From: Drosophila pseudoobscura
Lineage: Eukaryota; Arthropoda; Insecta; Diptera; Drosophilidae
Length of the DNA: 64,000 bases
Assembly: GCF_009870125.1 (NCBI RefSeq)
Contig: NC_046679.1
Location: forward strand, 1,860,001 to 1,924,000
Direction of reading: 5' to 3'
Position 1 is the stretch's first letter. Each line of letters starts with the position of its first letter. The notes beneath the pieces were generated by a model that had not been told where the DNA came from, did no database searches, and worked only from the letters and a program-made list of their open reading frames with translations. Below, piece by piece: positions 40,361 to 54,679 of the stretch. A program made the translations under genes and the position numbers.

Positions 40361-40391
40361 TCAGTTCGGTTCAGTTCAGTAAACGGTGAGT
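40361..40391 (+). promoter_or_regulatory. Candidate transcription start and short non-coding first exon with splice donor
   Basis: TCAGTTCGGTTCAGTTCAGT (40361-40380) contains repeated matches to the fly initiator TCAGTY and is followed after AAACG by GTGAGT (40386-40391), a strong 5' splice site. No TATA box is visible about 30 bp upstream. The layout resembles a short leader exon of a plus-strand gene whose later exons lie further right, but no such exon was recognised. Confidence 0.3.
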
Positions 40392-41412
40392 ATAATGATG
40401 AATAATATTTGAAAATAATTATCAACAAGATTCCCATTCCCATTCGAAGTCCCACATCACTTCATTTCAATCTAGACATTATGGATCCGCTATAAGCACC
40501 ATAATCTATCCGACAATCAGCTCACACATGAAGCCCCTACAGTTTCAGATAGTTGGAAAGACAGTGAGCTTCGGCACTGCAAACAGTTTCCCGGCTCGTT
40601 ATTTTATGGCTCGAGAGTGCCGGGATTGAATACAGCAATTTGCACACTCGAGTCGGCTAACGAATTGGATGATTGTTGTTCTTAGGTAACGCATGGAGCC
40701 AGTTATCAGGGCAGGTGATTCATTCCGAGCTCTGTGCAGGAGCTCCACCAAGGCGGAAGGCGGTTATGGAACTAGATGATTTATTTTCAATTATCGACTA
40801 GCTCCAGAAAGCGATGTTTTTGCCAGTGGGATCCAACGATTGAATCATCAAAGAGTATAGGATTTCTAGCCAGTTAACAAATCAATTCGAAACGCAAATT
40901 AACGCCACGAATATCATCATAAAATACTCATAGCACATCCCCCAGAAAGAGAAGGCCTTTACACTACCATAACACAATATTATATGTCACATAATACATA
41001 TTCTATTATGCTTGTCATTGCATGAAAAATCAATTAATAATTCATTTCAAATACCAAACGCGTTTGTTGATCAATTAGGTTTAAGTACAGCGAGTATTCC
41101 TACAGCCAATCGATTGGGTGTTAAACTACCGAAAATTATTGCTAATCGACGGTGGGATATTATGGAAATTAGTCCGTTTCGAATAAGTAGAGCGGCCAAA
41201 GAATATAGTCTGTTAGAGAACTACTTTTCCACTCGAGTCGAAGGATTGTTATCCATTATCTATTCCCTATGGGGTTCTCTTGCCCCTGGCCTACAATACT
41301 GAGTCCCACTGTACTTGCATTTCAATTAAAATTAATTTGTACTTGTAAAAAATAGCGCTAATCAGGCGATTGCCTTATCAGAACTAATTTCTCCCACCGC
41401 CCGTCGGTGGAT

Positions 41413-41428
41413 GGGGGGGGGGGGGGGG
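41413..41428. repeat. Homopolymer G16 tract
   Basis: Sixteen uninterrupted guanines. Such runs can adopt quadruplex structure and are also a frequent site of sequencing length error. Confidence 0.95.
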
Positions 41429-43327
41429 TCTTGTAATAATAATACAATAAAGTGATGCCAATAAAATGATGTACTTTGTAGATGCCCACTCCGTTTAGGG
41501 CGGCAATTAGGGCAGCTGTTATTCTTAAATTTCCATTCAACTTTGGTGGCCGGAGCGGAAGTGAAAAATGGCTGGCGAGAGAGACGCGAATGCAGCATTA
41601 ATGCAATTATTTTCCTTTGTTTCTGTAATCATGGATCCATTTGAAATGCAATTTAAATGAGATTACTCTTTGGCCAGTGGCCACGCCCAGTGGTGGTGCA
41701 CAAATGAGCGCTGCGGCAGGTGGGGTGGCGGCTCTGGGCGGTGCTCATTAATTATGATACTTCTGAATTTCGAGTGGCGTCGATGGCTTGCGGCAAATAA
41801 CCGCATGCCGATCTACCACACATACACATACAGACCCTTACACAGGGGATAAACAGGGAGAGAGACAGGGAGAGAGAGTGCTGTTGTGACAGATACGGCG
41901 ACAGGTGTTTAAAAACTTTTCTTCAAGGCGCGTTCAAACAAAGGCGAATCCGTCCACCCGGGGGAACCCGGTGATGTGGTGCCATGTCTTTGGCTGCGGT
42001 TGCGTCTGGGGCGTTGTCGGCATTTTCTTGCTCAATCAACTTCAATCAAGCAGGAATTTTCAATGTAATTTGTGGTTTCAAAAGCGCTGCCGTCGCCGCC
42101 GCTGAGGATGTTCGTGGCTGTGCCAAAGGCAGGCCATTGAATGTGTAGAAAGGCAGAAAATTATCGACAAAGCCCACAGATACAAGAAGCACCCACACAG
42201 ATACACAGATACACCGATACACCGCTCGGTGGCTCGGAGCCACCCCGTAGAACAAATGAAGCAGTGTGAAAATCTTGTGTTGGGTCCGCTCTCCTTCCGC
42301 TTGATTTGATGGCCTCTGGGCTGTTCCGTTTCGTTTCCCTTTCTGGGCTGTTCCACAACTTCAAATTACAAGAGTGCCCCAACAAGAGATGGGGTAACAA
42401 AGGAAAAGAGAGAGAGGAAAGGCCAGGGGGGCAGGGGGCTGGGCGGGCTGGGGGAGGAAAGGCAGAAAGGCAGAAAGGAAATGCCCGCCGTCTGTCCGCT
42501 TGATTAGAAAAGCTGCAAGCGATAAGAAGACGCCAAAAGAAAAGCGCAAAAATAAAATAGAATTCTAATTGAATTTTTTTTATATATATTTACTCGTAGT
42601 CGTAGTCCGTAGTCCGTGCCCCGTAGAGATTCTCCTTGTAGGAGCACGATTCCGTGCTTCCAGTATTCCCTTTTAATTCTCACTATTTTCGGACGGCAGG
42701 CAGCCGGCAGCCCGCAGCCAAGTGTCCGTTTGATGTCCTTGCCTTGTCGCCCGCTCCTGATTTATTGGTCCGCAGAGGCCAAGGCGCTGCGCTTTTCGAG
42801 CCTCGGGCCCGACTTGTCCAACGTTTTTAATTGCCTGTCAGTCCACTCCAGTCCGTCGGCCTATTCAGCATATTCACAGAACAAAACGGACACCAATTTC
42901 CAGAGTCTGCTTCCAACACACACACACATAGACACACACACACACCCGGACTCAATGTGTGAAAAATATTCAAACAATTTGGTCACAAATTTGTTCCAAA
43001 CTCGGCAATGACAATTATGTGATGGACAAAGCCACAGCAGGAAGGGAGGAAGCCTTCAGGTCTATAATAAACAGACACATATTTTAGCATAGCCTTGCTC
43101 TTTATATACCCTTCTTTGGGTCGATGCTTGCAACACTCGGAGAAGGTCCTTTCGACACTTCTTGGTAGGGGCTCCTCTTTGGGACGAGTCGTAGGGGGAA
43201 CCACCGAAATCGCTTCTAGCTGCCACAAGAACGAAGGTCCTGCAAGGGCATCAAAGCATCGGTGGTATCGGTACAAGCCAGAGTTCTTTCTTCCTTGCTT
43301 AAATCTATATTTATACGTATGGTGTGC

Positions 43328-43350
43328 GTGTGTGTGTGTGTGTGTGTGTG
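43328..43350. repeat. (GT)n microsatellite
   Basis: 23 nt of uninterrupted GT. Confidence 0.97.
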
Positions 43351-44705
43351 CGGTGGGACTATTACGGTTTATACAGAACGCGTCAAGTGCTCGACACGAA
43401 CGGAAACCGCAAAAACCGAATCCAAAAAACATCCCCCCCTGGCTGTGGGGCGGAAAAGTGAGGGAAAACTTGTCACACATTCGCAGGGAAAAAATCGAGA
43501 CAAACGAGACAAAGCAAATCAAATATTTAAAGCTCATTGGGGCGAAAACTTTGACACATGTTGAGGGAAAGCCGACGGGAGTGAAACAACTTTGATCAAT
43601 GGCAGGAGGGGCTCTCGTCAAGCTCCCCCTGCTCCGGACAACATTATCTGATAGCCACATTCAGGGGGATCCAGTTACTGCCACCCCACTGCGGTTTGGG
43701 GGCCCATCCCCGCTCCTCCGCTCCTCCGCTCAAGATAGGCCTTTGTTCTGGACTTGGCCTCGGCTGCCTCTGCGGTTGCCAGTGCGAGACGCAATTAATG
43801 GTCCAATGTCGTTCCGGAGATCGGGTCGGGGAGGTCGGGGGGGTCGGCTGCCAATATTTCACTCACGCTGTGCGCGCCTGCACTTGAGGGCTGAATGGTA
43901 TCTCTGTAATTCGAGGCAGAGCCCCTGCACGAACCCTTTCGTTGGGTGGCACTCAGCGTGAGATAAGCGGGTGAAAACAGGGAGCAAATGGAAAACAGTT
44001 GAAAAACTATGCAAATCAGGAGCGCTGCCAAAGACCCCGGAGAGGCCGAACAGTCCCAAGTGGAGCGAAGAATCACAGGCTCAACACCTGGCCATTGAGC
44101 ACTAAATGCGCTCTGGCTCGGCATTCCGTTTGCCCTCCCATCGGCCTGTCAATAAAAAAACACAAAAACCAGATGGCTGTAGCTGTAGCTGGATCTGGAG
44201 ATGGGAATAGGGATGGGGATGGCAACTTAAAAGGCAAGTTGAATATGCTTTGGCAGGAAAGGATTTGGCAATGGAAAGCAAACAAAAAGCGCACAAGTTG
44301 GAAAGTGAACTTTTTCCGAAAGCCAGCTTACCAAGAGAACAGACAGACGGACGGACAGATGGACGGACAGAGAGACATTCTGGGGCGAGAGACTGATAGA
44401 GAGATTTGTGAAAACACTGCGTATGCGTGATAGATCTGCAGCTTTGCATCACACCAAAAAGGAGAGCGAGACAAAAGCCGAAAAACAGCTTAACACGCCC
44501 CAGTAGCCCCCTCCTCCCTTCCGGAGAACTGAAGTCAATTAAGGGCAGTCCAGGACTGCGTCAAAGGTCCGGCTGGAAAAAGTTAATTTCATAATTTATA
44601 CAACGACTCTGCAGATTTCAATTTAGAACTCTGCTGCTGGGCCGAGAGCTGCGCTAATGAAAATAAAAAGCAAACAAATCGGCCCGCAATGGAATGGAGA
44701 GTGGT

Positions 44706-44748
44706 AATGGGGATGGAGATGGGGATGGAGATGGGGATGGGGATGGGA
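44706..44748. repeat. (GGGGAT/GGAGAT)n hexamer array
   Basis: About seven units of GGGGAT with GGAGAT variants, in DNA with no coding support. Confidence 0.85.
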
Positions 44749-47700
44749 AGTGGGACACGAGAATGAATTAAAAATTAAAGCCATAGCTGCAGCAGGAATC
44801 GGCAGTGCAAATGAAAGAAAGGAAAATAACAACTGTAGAAAGCGGGAAAAGCGGGAAAACTTCAGCCAACGCCGCGCCGTCTGTCTGCAACTAGAGAGAA
44901 AATCGCTCAAGTTTTAATTAGTTTGCCATGCAACCGCATTATAGACTGGGGGATCGGGGGTGCGACTGATACGGGCGTGGCACGGGGCGTTTTATAATTT
45001 AAGTTTTTCGACTCTTGGTTACACATTTTCCAATTTACATTTTCCATTTCCATTTGCATTCCGCTGAGACATTGACTTGTCGGCAGCTCTAGTAGCTGCA
45101 ATAGAGTGCGCGCTGTCAAAGTTCAACAGGCCAAATGGGAAGCTCTAATAATTTTTGCCAGCATTGAGCAAACAAACGAGCAAACTAATGAAGAGCAGGG
45201 TGCAGCGGGGTGGAGGGGGGTGCAGGCACTGTATTCTTAATTGACTTTTCACTGGAGCGACGACAGCGGCCCCTCCAGCAGCAGCAGCAGCAGCAGCCGT
45301 AAAGGAAATCAAATTAATTGAAAATTACGCATACGCCATGTTCGCTAGTGCAATAATTTTCATTCTCACTCTCAGCGCCAAGTACCGTCGACTACTCATC
45401 CACTCATCGCCGAGGGCCTTCGACTATATATATGTATATATATACGTGTATATTCACACTCGATTGGCTAGCTGTGAATGCCATGATGCCATGGATCGAT
45501 GCGCTTTTTCGGGGCTAAAGTGTGGCTCTTCTCGTGTCGTTCATCAACATTTTAGAAATAAACTTTGTTGGAAAGAGTACTCTGCCAAATGATGGCCTAA
45601 ATATTTGAATATCGTTTAACAGACAGTATAGTTTATTGTATAATTTCTGGGGTTATCTATTTCTGAAAGTGTTGTGTTGATCACTCTCTCAATGGCAGGC
45701 CATTCCATATTGAGATTATCTGCTGCTCAAATCTCGTTTATCGTCTTGATTTGGCAGCACTCTTCCCTGGTTGGCTAATGTATGTAATTAGAAGGCCAGT
45801 GAATTGTCGGGTCAGCTGGTCAGTCGTGTTGCCACTCCATTCCATTCAATTGCGAGACTATCTTTCCCCATCATCTACGGCTGGCTCCTCGTATTGCCCT
45901 ACAATTATGAAACCCACTGTCTTGTTGGCTTAATTGGTCATCCATCCAGTAGCAGTAGTCATCGTCACACCCTCCTCGATTGTAAATCCATTCACTTGGC
46001 ATTCACTCTGCCTCTCCGGAACTGGCTGCTGGCTCCCAGCGATCGAGCGGCCAACGCCTGGCTCCATTCATGAGCCAGGCAAATCGTCTATTATTTGTTT
46101 TCATTAAGCTGCAATTGAAGCCCAAATGCCTGTACACAAATCATTATTTGTGTTTATTAACATTGTCTACGGCAAATGTCTCGGACATGAGACAAGAGAG
46201 GCGAAAATAGACAGCCAGAAACTACAGGCCCAGGCCCAGGCCCAAATATGTGACTGCGGCACCGGGGGGGGGGAGGGGCGGAACGCATTTTAATATGCCT
46301 GACCAGCGACGCACACAGATGAGCTTTATGGCCAATTATCTATTCTATGGGCCCCCATTAATGGTCGAATCGAATTTTCAATTGAATCGCCGAGGAGAAG
46401 GCGCGTTGAGGTGTGGAGGGGTGTGGTGTGGAGCAGTGTGGGGCAGGGGCGGGCAACTTGTTTGCCGCTTTGTTTGTTTGCTGGGTGTGAAGTGTTTTGA
46501 TTTGCCTGCCAGATTATAATAAAATTGGGCTCTCTCTGGGCACTTTGTAATGCGAAGATTATTCGACGGCACGACGACAGCTTAGTGGGGGCCTTGTGGC
46601 GTGTGCCAGCCAGACGGACCCCCAATCCGTCGTAGTTCGCGCTTGTAATTGTGTTTGCACTTGTCGCCGCGGCTCTTTATGGTTTGATTACCATCGCGAA
46701 CGTTTTGTGCGTTTTACGACTGCAACATATTTGATTTAATTGACAGATGCCACAGCCACACACACATTTTCTGGGGCTTGTGCGCCCCTTGGGGCCTGAA
46801 AGCCCACATCCCCGTAGATACTTTAATTGAATATTTTTATGGCCGGCTTCCACAGTCCTGGCAAATGCTACTCCCGTGTGGCGGCGACTTGTGGCAATAA
46901 TAGTTTTAATATCAGTATTTCGCAACCGCAAACAGTTTTCCATTTCCCCGATCCGCAGACCGAGCGTCGGGTGATATGCAGACCCCGGAAAAGGCTATGA
47001 TAATAGCCCTCTGAGCTCCCACAAAACCTTGATATGCCCGATCGACACCTGATCGCTCGCCTCTCCCCCACTCCGATCTCATTTGATGATGTCACTGGCT
47101 GCAATGCGGTTAACGCGGAAATATTCGCTTTCAGCTCCAATAATGGGATATTATCAGTGAAAATTTCACTGGGGCTTGACCGCTCGGCCAGGTCGGGGGA
47201 GCAGTAGGAAGGAAGCCTGTTGGCCCTACTTTCGGCTTTCAGCTCTCGGCTTTCAGCTGTCTGCAATTGCAATTAAGATGTGATGGAATTTTCATCAATT
47301 AATTTCATTTCATTTGCAGCCCCCGCTTTTTTCTATAAAAATGGCTATTCTTTTATTTGGAAATTTTTATGAACCGTTCGCACACGCTTCCACACAACAC
47401 ACATACACAAACACACGGTGGCTGTCAGAAAAGTTGGTAATAAAAATTAAACTCACTCAGTTTTTATTAGCCTTAAATAAACTTTGCGGAAATTAACGCG
47501 CGCGAGTGTGTGCCTGAGTTATGGCATTTTATTGAATTGAATTAATATCAATCACCGGGGGCATCGACGGGGTCGCACAGCCACTGCTGATGCATGGCTT
47601 TTATGATGCCCCGTTGGAGAGGGTTCCGACCAGCCCGGCCATCAATGGCCAGGGCAGAGCCCCCCCTACCCCATTCATGGTAATTCATTCACAAATGTGG

Positions 47701-47939
47701 CAGCACTGCGGACTGCGGGGTCAACTGCTGGAGGAGCTTTATTAATAAGTGCATGTGTAATCATCTGCTGCAGCAGAGGCAGTGGCATGGGAAGTGCCAG
47801 CGTCTGCGTCAGCTTCGACTGCGGGCTGCGGTCGTCGTCGCGACTGCGGCTACGTGAGCGACGCCAAACGCGAGCGCCTCATGAGCACGTACTCTAAATT
47901 GAAATTCATATCATAGCTGCCTCTGTTTGTCCCACAGTA

Positions 47940-47941
<2 letters not shown>

Positions 47942-47970
<29 letters not shown>
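47942..47970. repeat. (TG)n microsatellite
   Basis: 29 nt of uninterrupted TG. Confidence 0.98.
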
Positions 47971-50900
47971 CGGTGTCGCTGGCGTAGTGTGAAGCAATAT
48001 ACGAGTGTGTACTTAGAATATTTCTTTTGTGCTCGCCCCCCATAAACAATTATGTATTAAGTCGCTGGCGTTCCGGCATGTAAAGTGCGAGCAAGTGCGC
48101 TGGCCCCCTCCCCCGCCCAGACCCCATTTCGAGAGGTTGGATTTCCAAGAGCTTCCCACCTCAGACCCTCCATGGCTCTGCAGAGCAAGGCCGTCCGTCC
48201 GTCCATCCGTTCATAGGTGGGCTCGCTCGCCCAATGATTTATTTGGTTTTCATTGAAACTGAAAACACCAGAAGCAATCTCTCGTCGCTGCCAACGTTTG
48301 ATTTAAAAATACTTACAGATACTTGTGTATATATGTATCTGAGCACCCGTGCGAGTACCTCTATGGGAGGGGAGCATATATATTGTGTAGTCGTAGTCTG
48401 GTATTTTTATTCCGTTTAATTGTTGCTGCCCGCCCAGCTCTTTCGTTTATTTCGTTTCGTTCAAGTTCACGGCCCCAGAAATATATACGACTACGGGCTA
48501 TACGTACAATTATACGTACGAGTATAAAAAACGCTGCTTCCCCTCTCCGCCCCTGCCCCCAAGCGACGCGACGATGCATTGCTCTGTTTCTGTCCACGGA
48601 TGGCCATTGTTGCTGTTTTTCAATTAACCAAATTGTATTTCTGTTCGCTGAGGCGGGCAGGCAGGCAGGCAGCTGACTCAAACTAATTCCGCTCTTGTGG
48701 AATTCATTGAGTTTTGGGACTAATGAAATTGCCGCTCTTGCTGCCGACAATCGATGCTCAAACGATGCCCCATTGATGCCCAATCGATGGCGGGAATCGA
48801 GTCAAAAATTACGAGTGTCCCCGTACGTGCATCGGTGCCCCGCCCTGCCGTGCCCCGCCCTGCCTGACATTGATAATGCACCAGAGATGACTGGCTCGGG
48901 GGCTGTGCATTTGACTGGCGATTGTGCCTGATTGTGCGCCCCGCTCCGCGCTGCTACTGTCGCACTACTCATGTAAATTTAATGCCCCAGCCCCGGCAGA
49001 GTGGGTCAGCGTCAGCGGCAATGAGGCTGCTGGCTGCCTCTGACCACCGTCCAGCTTCCAATTCGACGCCCACGTGCCACTGACATGCCCGCCACTGCCT
49101 CTGCCGGCAGGTCGGAGCAGGAGTCCAATTGGGTGAGTGGTGGCTGCTCCGTTGGGTGGATTGCACTGCAATCATCATCTCGTCTGGCCCCATCAGTCGA
49201 GCAATCAATTAAGCTGCTGCAAACAAGTCCCAACCCCCGGCAACAAACATTTACAGCCCGTCAGCCAGTAAGCCAGTCATTCGCAGACAGACAGACGGAC
49301 ACCATCGTGGCAGCCATGCCACGAACCTTCTGAGCCACCCAGAGGCAGCGATAGCCTCGCCAGTGATTTTTATGTCTCCGGTTCTAATTAGAACTGGTCG
49401 TAGGTACTACTCTGGCATTGAGCGCTGATTTATCTGAAATGAGCTCAGTTTTTGTCCGAGTTCCCACAGACAATCAGCCGCAGCAGCAGCCGCAGCCGTA
49501 GCTTCTGCTCAACTACAGTCCAACTTCGATAACTGGAACTTCAGAAAACTCGAGGGCAAAGAATCTTCCGCCGAATATTCGGAAACCTATCCTTAATACA
49601 AACCAAGTGCAAGTCTAAGGTTCCAACCGGAGAATAGTTTAGTTTCCTACTGTATTTTTTGTGTGCTTTTTCGTGGGGTGGGGCATCGTCTCATAACAGC
49701 CAAAAAGCCCTGCCACAGTCGCCGCACGAGGCGAGCCCATGTCTGACAGTTTTCCCAATTGTTTGCGGGCCGTGGCGGGGGCTGGGGAGCGAGGGCGAGG
49801 GGGTAGCCCCATCGACGTCTGGGGCTGCCAAGCAATTAGCATACAAAGCACGTAGCGCATCCAAAGTGCAATGAAATTCGTATTAATAATGTTATTGTCA
49901 TAATAGCTTTTGCTAATGCAATTTCCAGCAGCCGATGCTGCCAGCAGCCATTAACCAGAAGCTGAAGTTGAAGCTGATGTGAAAACAGCTCAAATAAGTA
50001 GGTGTCTCAGACGTCTTTAAGCCAATTGAAGCATTGCGGGGGAGGGCTTTTCCCTGTGTTAAGGCCAAGAGGAATCCCTTTCTTGGGAAACGTGAGAGGA
50101 CTTCGATTGTTGGGATGGGGGCGCTTCTTCCAGGAACTCCTTTCGCTTGACAGCTTATCCCCCCTTCGACGGGGGCTTACACACATTTCTGGGCTCTAAC
50201 GAGCTGCGGCTCTCGGTGTCAACCCCCGACACGAAAAACTCATTAAGAGGCAACCCCTCCGGAGCGGCGCACAGATCTGAGCGAATGTGAACGTAAATTT
50301 TGAAATTTGTCTGGAAGTAACAACTAATAAATGTTTCGCCTGCCAGCTGACAACTTGTGGGTGCCGTGACCCCCCATCCCCCGCCCTCCTCCTCCGGACA
50401 GACGCCCCCACATCTACAGAGATCCACAGATCCGCAGATAGCCCACAAGCTGCCCCACTTTCAGAGCTGTGACTGTGTCTGTGTGTATCTGTGTGACTGT
50501 GTGGCTGTCGGTAATCAAATTAAAGTTTCGTGTGACCGCATCCGACCCTCGTTGATGTTGCAATTAGTTTGATGGGCAAAGATTGCAGAGAGGCCATCCG
50601 TGAAGAGCAGCAGCGAGTGGCAAGTGGCAAGTGGAAAATTGAAATTGAATTATGCCGCATTCAGGATGCAATTGATGCGAAAAATTAGTTGAATGGACAG
50701 CGAACATTAACGAGTTTTCACCTACAGTAAATTTCATTAACAAACAGGAAAACAGAAAACAAACTATTCCCATTTTGGCATTCATTTAATGGCCCAATCT
50801 CTCGATTGTTGCCACAAAACCATACAGGCAAACAAATATGATGCCTGATGATGCACCTGCAACTGCAACGCCGCCTCCAGGCCGAAGGCAAACCTAAGCC

Positions 50901-51335
50901 ATGCCACAAACAGGTGGCCAGCACAGGTGCCACACAGGGATATAATCAGGGAAGAGCAAATGGAGCGGAGGGCAGGCCCAAAGAGTATTCTCGCCCTGTT
51001 ATTCTACATTTGCAAATGAGCGACCCCGCAAAGGGCAATATCGGGCCCACAAATGTGTAAACGGGCGAATGGGAATCAAAAGATTCGTCTCCTATCTGGG
51101 GCCCTCTAATCAGTCTCCATTCTGCGGCATTGGCCATGTGGAACATGTGTTTACATGCCACATCTGCCGGTGCCAGTGCCGGTGCCAGAGTCGGCGCCGG
51201 TGCGGCCGATGTGCCGAAAGCCAGAAAAAAAAATCAATAAATAAACCAAATGCCAAAAACGGTCGGCACTCGCGCTAAAAGTGTTATTTAAAGATAGCTA
51301 AAATTAAAACCGCACATAATTTATTGCAATGTCAG

Positions 51336-51392
51336 TCCGAAACCGAAACCGAACCCGACCCAGAGACCGAGACCGAGACCCAGACCGAGCCC
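51336..51392. repeat. (CCGAAA/CCGAGA)n hexamer array
   Basis: About nine imperfect units of CCGAAA, CCGACC, CCGAGA and CCAGA type. Confidence 0.8.
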
Positions 51393-52424
51393 GTGCCCCG
51401 TGCCCCAGTCGCCTGCGGCTGTGGCTGCGGCACAAATGCCAGCTAAAAACTGTTCCATTACATATTGGCAAATACTATTATTATGCAGGCACTGGCACAG
51501 ATAACCACCTAATGCACATGGTTCTATCAGGTGGTGTACGAATTTAAATAATATTTTCGGAGGGTGCCTCATTAGGGAAATGGCAAATGGAAGTGGCCGC
51601 GGGCTTTAGAGGGATTACAAGCTAAACAAAAATATTCCAAAAAGGGTGCTTTTCATAGAGTATTATTTCATAATTAAAAAGAGCTCTTTGCTTGTTGAAC
51701 AATTTCCAAAACAAAATCAATAGTTGGAAACATAAAAACTCCTCAATTAAATACCAAATTAACTAGTTTGAAATTACTGACTTCTGACGTCTTTTTAATT
51801 TAAATATTCGACAGCAATAACTGGGAAACATACATACATATTGCTTAATTTACATAAATTAAAAATAACAATACATATACCTGTGTGTTTAATGGACTAT
51901 TTCCTAGCACTTTAAAATATTCCCACATTAAATTATATTGTTTTTGTCTCCTTTTTGGCAATTTGGAATCAAGCGGTGGAAGATTTTATAGCCTCTTACA
52001 CTAGCTTTAGATCAGATCCGAGAATTTCGATCCCTCCCCGAGACACATTTCCGCCTGGCTCCTGGTTCATTCAACCATTTCCAATTACCAGGCCGCTTCC
52101 CATACTTTCCACCATTATGCAAGCTATATTGTTGTCTTTTAATTAGTGCCAGCATTTCGTCTTTGGATGATTGCAATTTGGCAGACGTTTCTCTCTCTCC
52201 GACTTTTGCCCGATCGCATCAGAAACTGTCTGACATTTTTGTCGGTTGGCTGCCCGCCGGGCGCAACTGCGTGCGAAAATTGTGTCGGGCTGTCAGCATT
52301 CATCAGCTTGATATATGGTTTGCTGCTCCGCCAGGGGAGGGCGCCGTTTATTCGCAATAATTTTCAACATTATTTCTAGCATAACTATATAAATCGAGGC
52401 AGGCTGGCAGCGATATAATCACAT

Positions 52425-52471
52425 GCCCCAGCCCCTGCCTCAGCCCCAGGCCCAGCCTCAGCCTCAGCCGC
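52425..52471. repeat. (CAGCCC/CAGCCT)n hexamer array
   Basis: About seven units of CAGCCC, CAGGCC and CAGCCT. Confidence 0.8.
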
Positions 52472-54679
52472 TCTTAACGTCATAAAGCAAAGCCGGGACA
52501 AGTCTGAGGTGAGGCTGAGGTGAGCCGTCGAGTGCGGGAGCAAAGAGGAATACAAGGTGCAGAGGAGGTGCAGAAGGTGGTACTAGCATATCTGCTGCTC
52601 TTTTATATGCATTATCTGCTAGTATTCCCATGGAACGACAGACTGGCTGTTTTATTTTTATCCCCCGCTGAGTGTGAGCAAGAGGGTCCTTGCCGGGCCG
52701 TTAACTTACTGAATTTCACGTGCCAACACCGCCGCAAACGGTGGCGGTGGCGGTGGCTACCGGCGGGTGGTAGTCGTCCAAAGAAAGAACTGCCATGCCA
52801 CCGAAAGGGCACGGCACTGTCACTCGGAGCTGCTGCGGCTGCTGCTGCTGCTCCAGCGATGAGGATGGCAGCCCATTTCAAGGGCTTTTTATTTCAACTT
52901 CAACCGAAAGCCGCGCAATGCTCTCATCTGGAAATATTTGCCGTTTGTTTGCCAGCCATTCGCGTTTCCGAGCAATGAACGTTCCTGCCCTCCCGAACTC
53001 CTGTCCTCCCGAACTCCTGCCCTTCGACAGGCCGCAAAGTGTATAAATTTTATATTTGCATGCAAATTACACGAGTACACTTCTTTCCGATTTGATTGCA
53101 TTGCCGCCGTGGGCCAACTGAAGCTGAAGCTGAAACTGACCGAAAAAAGCCGCTGACGACGATGACAAACGCCGTGCAATTAAGCTGAAAGCCCTGCCAA
53201 GGACCATCGGCATCGGTTCGATTTGTAAGTTTCTCCCCCCCAAAAATGGAATTTATTTTTGCATGAATTTGATTTCGTTTCGTGGCATCTGTGGAAGGAA
53301 GCTCTTTGCGTTTTTATTTTGCGGTGAATGCGAATCGTGTCCTCAGAGACCTGTCTCAATCTTGCTTAAAGGGCATTTGCAAACTGCCAGCCTTGGCAGG
53401 AGAATGCCTTAAATACAGGACAGGGAGAGGCAGAGAGGGGGGCGTAAAACCTGAGGCGTGCCGCAGGCATTTGCTAGCTCGGATGGCAGCCAGCATTCAG
53501 GGCGGAATTCCAAAGGCTCGCCCTGAATGGCCGAGTCGCGATTCAATGTAAGTACAACGCTTTTCACTGCAAAAATGAATGCACAACATCCTCTCCACTT
53601 TTCTCTCTCTCTCTCTTCCTCTCTTCTGCTGTCTCTCTCTCTCTATCTGGTATCTGGTGTATCTGTGAAGTGGGGTTCTGGTGGGGCGCATAAATTGCTG
53701 GACTAACTGCAAAACTGTAAAATTTGAACGAACGAACATGAATGTATCTCGTCGCATCTCGTATCTGGCTGTGTATCTGTGCAACGGTGTATCTGTGTAT
53801 CTGTGCATCTCAGCGGCTAGGTGTTGCTGAATGCAAAATGTAGCCACTGCTGCTGGCGTCCTGCATCCTCCTTTACACACTTTTATATGCGACACGCCCG
53901 TGCTCGACAGCGTTTTATGCGCTGCGTTGCACACAGTCGGGCTTCTGCCTCCTGCCACCTCCTGCCTCTACCACACCCTGAGGCCAAACCAGAAAACCAG
54001 CAAAACTCTGCTTTGAGCCAGCCGTGAGTCCGGACTGTGCGTAGGATGTTGCCTGGCACTGACTATTGTAAGCTCTGCGCCAGCCACCGCCTCGTTAGGG
54101 TCTAATTAAAATTAAAATTTGTTGCTTTAATGGAAAACTTTCGTGAGTAGGCCTCAGATGCTCGTTAAATGTGGGAGAGAGCGCGCGGATTTTGTGGCGT
54201 CTCCACCACTCCACCGGTCAGGAGCCAGGCGGCAACAAAGTCACGTTGTGGCAGCGTGAGATCAACACCTGCCGACACATACATACACATGTGGAAGGGC
54301 TCCTGCGATGCGTGTCACGTAGCCATGAATCCAATATCCAATATTCAAATACGGGTGTGCACACACTGAAAGCCCTCCAAAGCCAATAGTCGTCCCAGAT
54401 GTTTTGCATACGCGATGGATGTCGATGTCGATGTCGCCCTAGAAGAGAAAATGAATGGCGGAATGAATAAAAAGAGTGTGCCAATAAAAACACGAATCAG
54501 TGAATCAGTCAAAAGTACAAACCATTCACAAACCAAACTATCAAGAGATTTAATATACAAAGAATATTGAAGGTTAAAAGTCTTTCAAAACAAAGATAGA
54601 ACTCCATTTATAGAGGAGTTAAATACATAGTACATGTATCTATATGGCAGGGTAGGGTTGCCAGACAATTAACCAATTG

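Larger units (their letters stand above)
40392..54679. other. Gene-free DNA, mainly repeats and AT-rich stretches
   Basis: No supported gene. Holds an AT-rich open frame at 41012-41302 (see findings), a 16-G run (41413-41428), GT runs (43328-43350, 47942-47970), (GGGGAT)n at 44706-44748, CAG run near 45280, hexamer arrays at 51336-51392 and 52425-52471, CT-rich runs at 53595-53655 and (GTATCT)n at about 53755-53810. TTCCCACA (Su(H)-like) appears near 49464. Confidence 0.55.

Noticed and set aside
13050..50000. Search for tRNA genes and for remembered fly microRNAs such as mir-284
   Set aside because: No GGTTCGAATCC-type B box in a cloverleaf context and no remembered mature microRNA sequence was seen.
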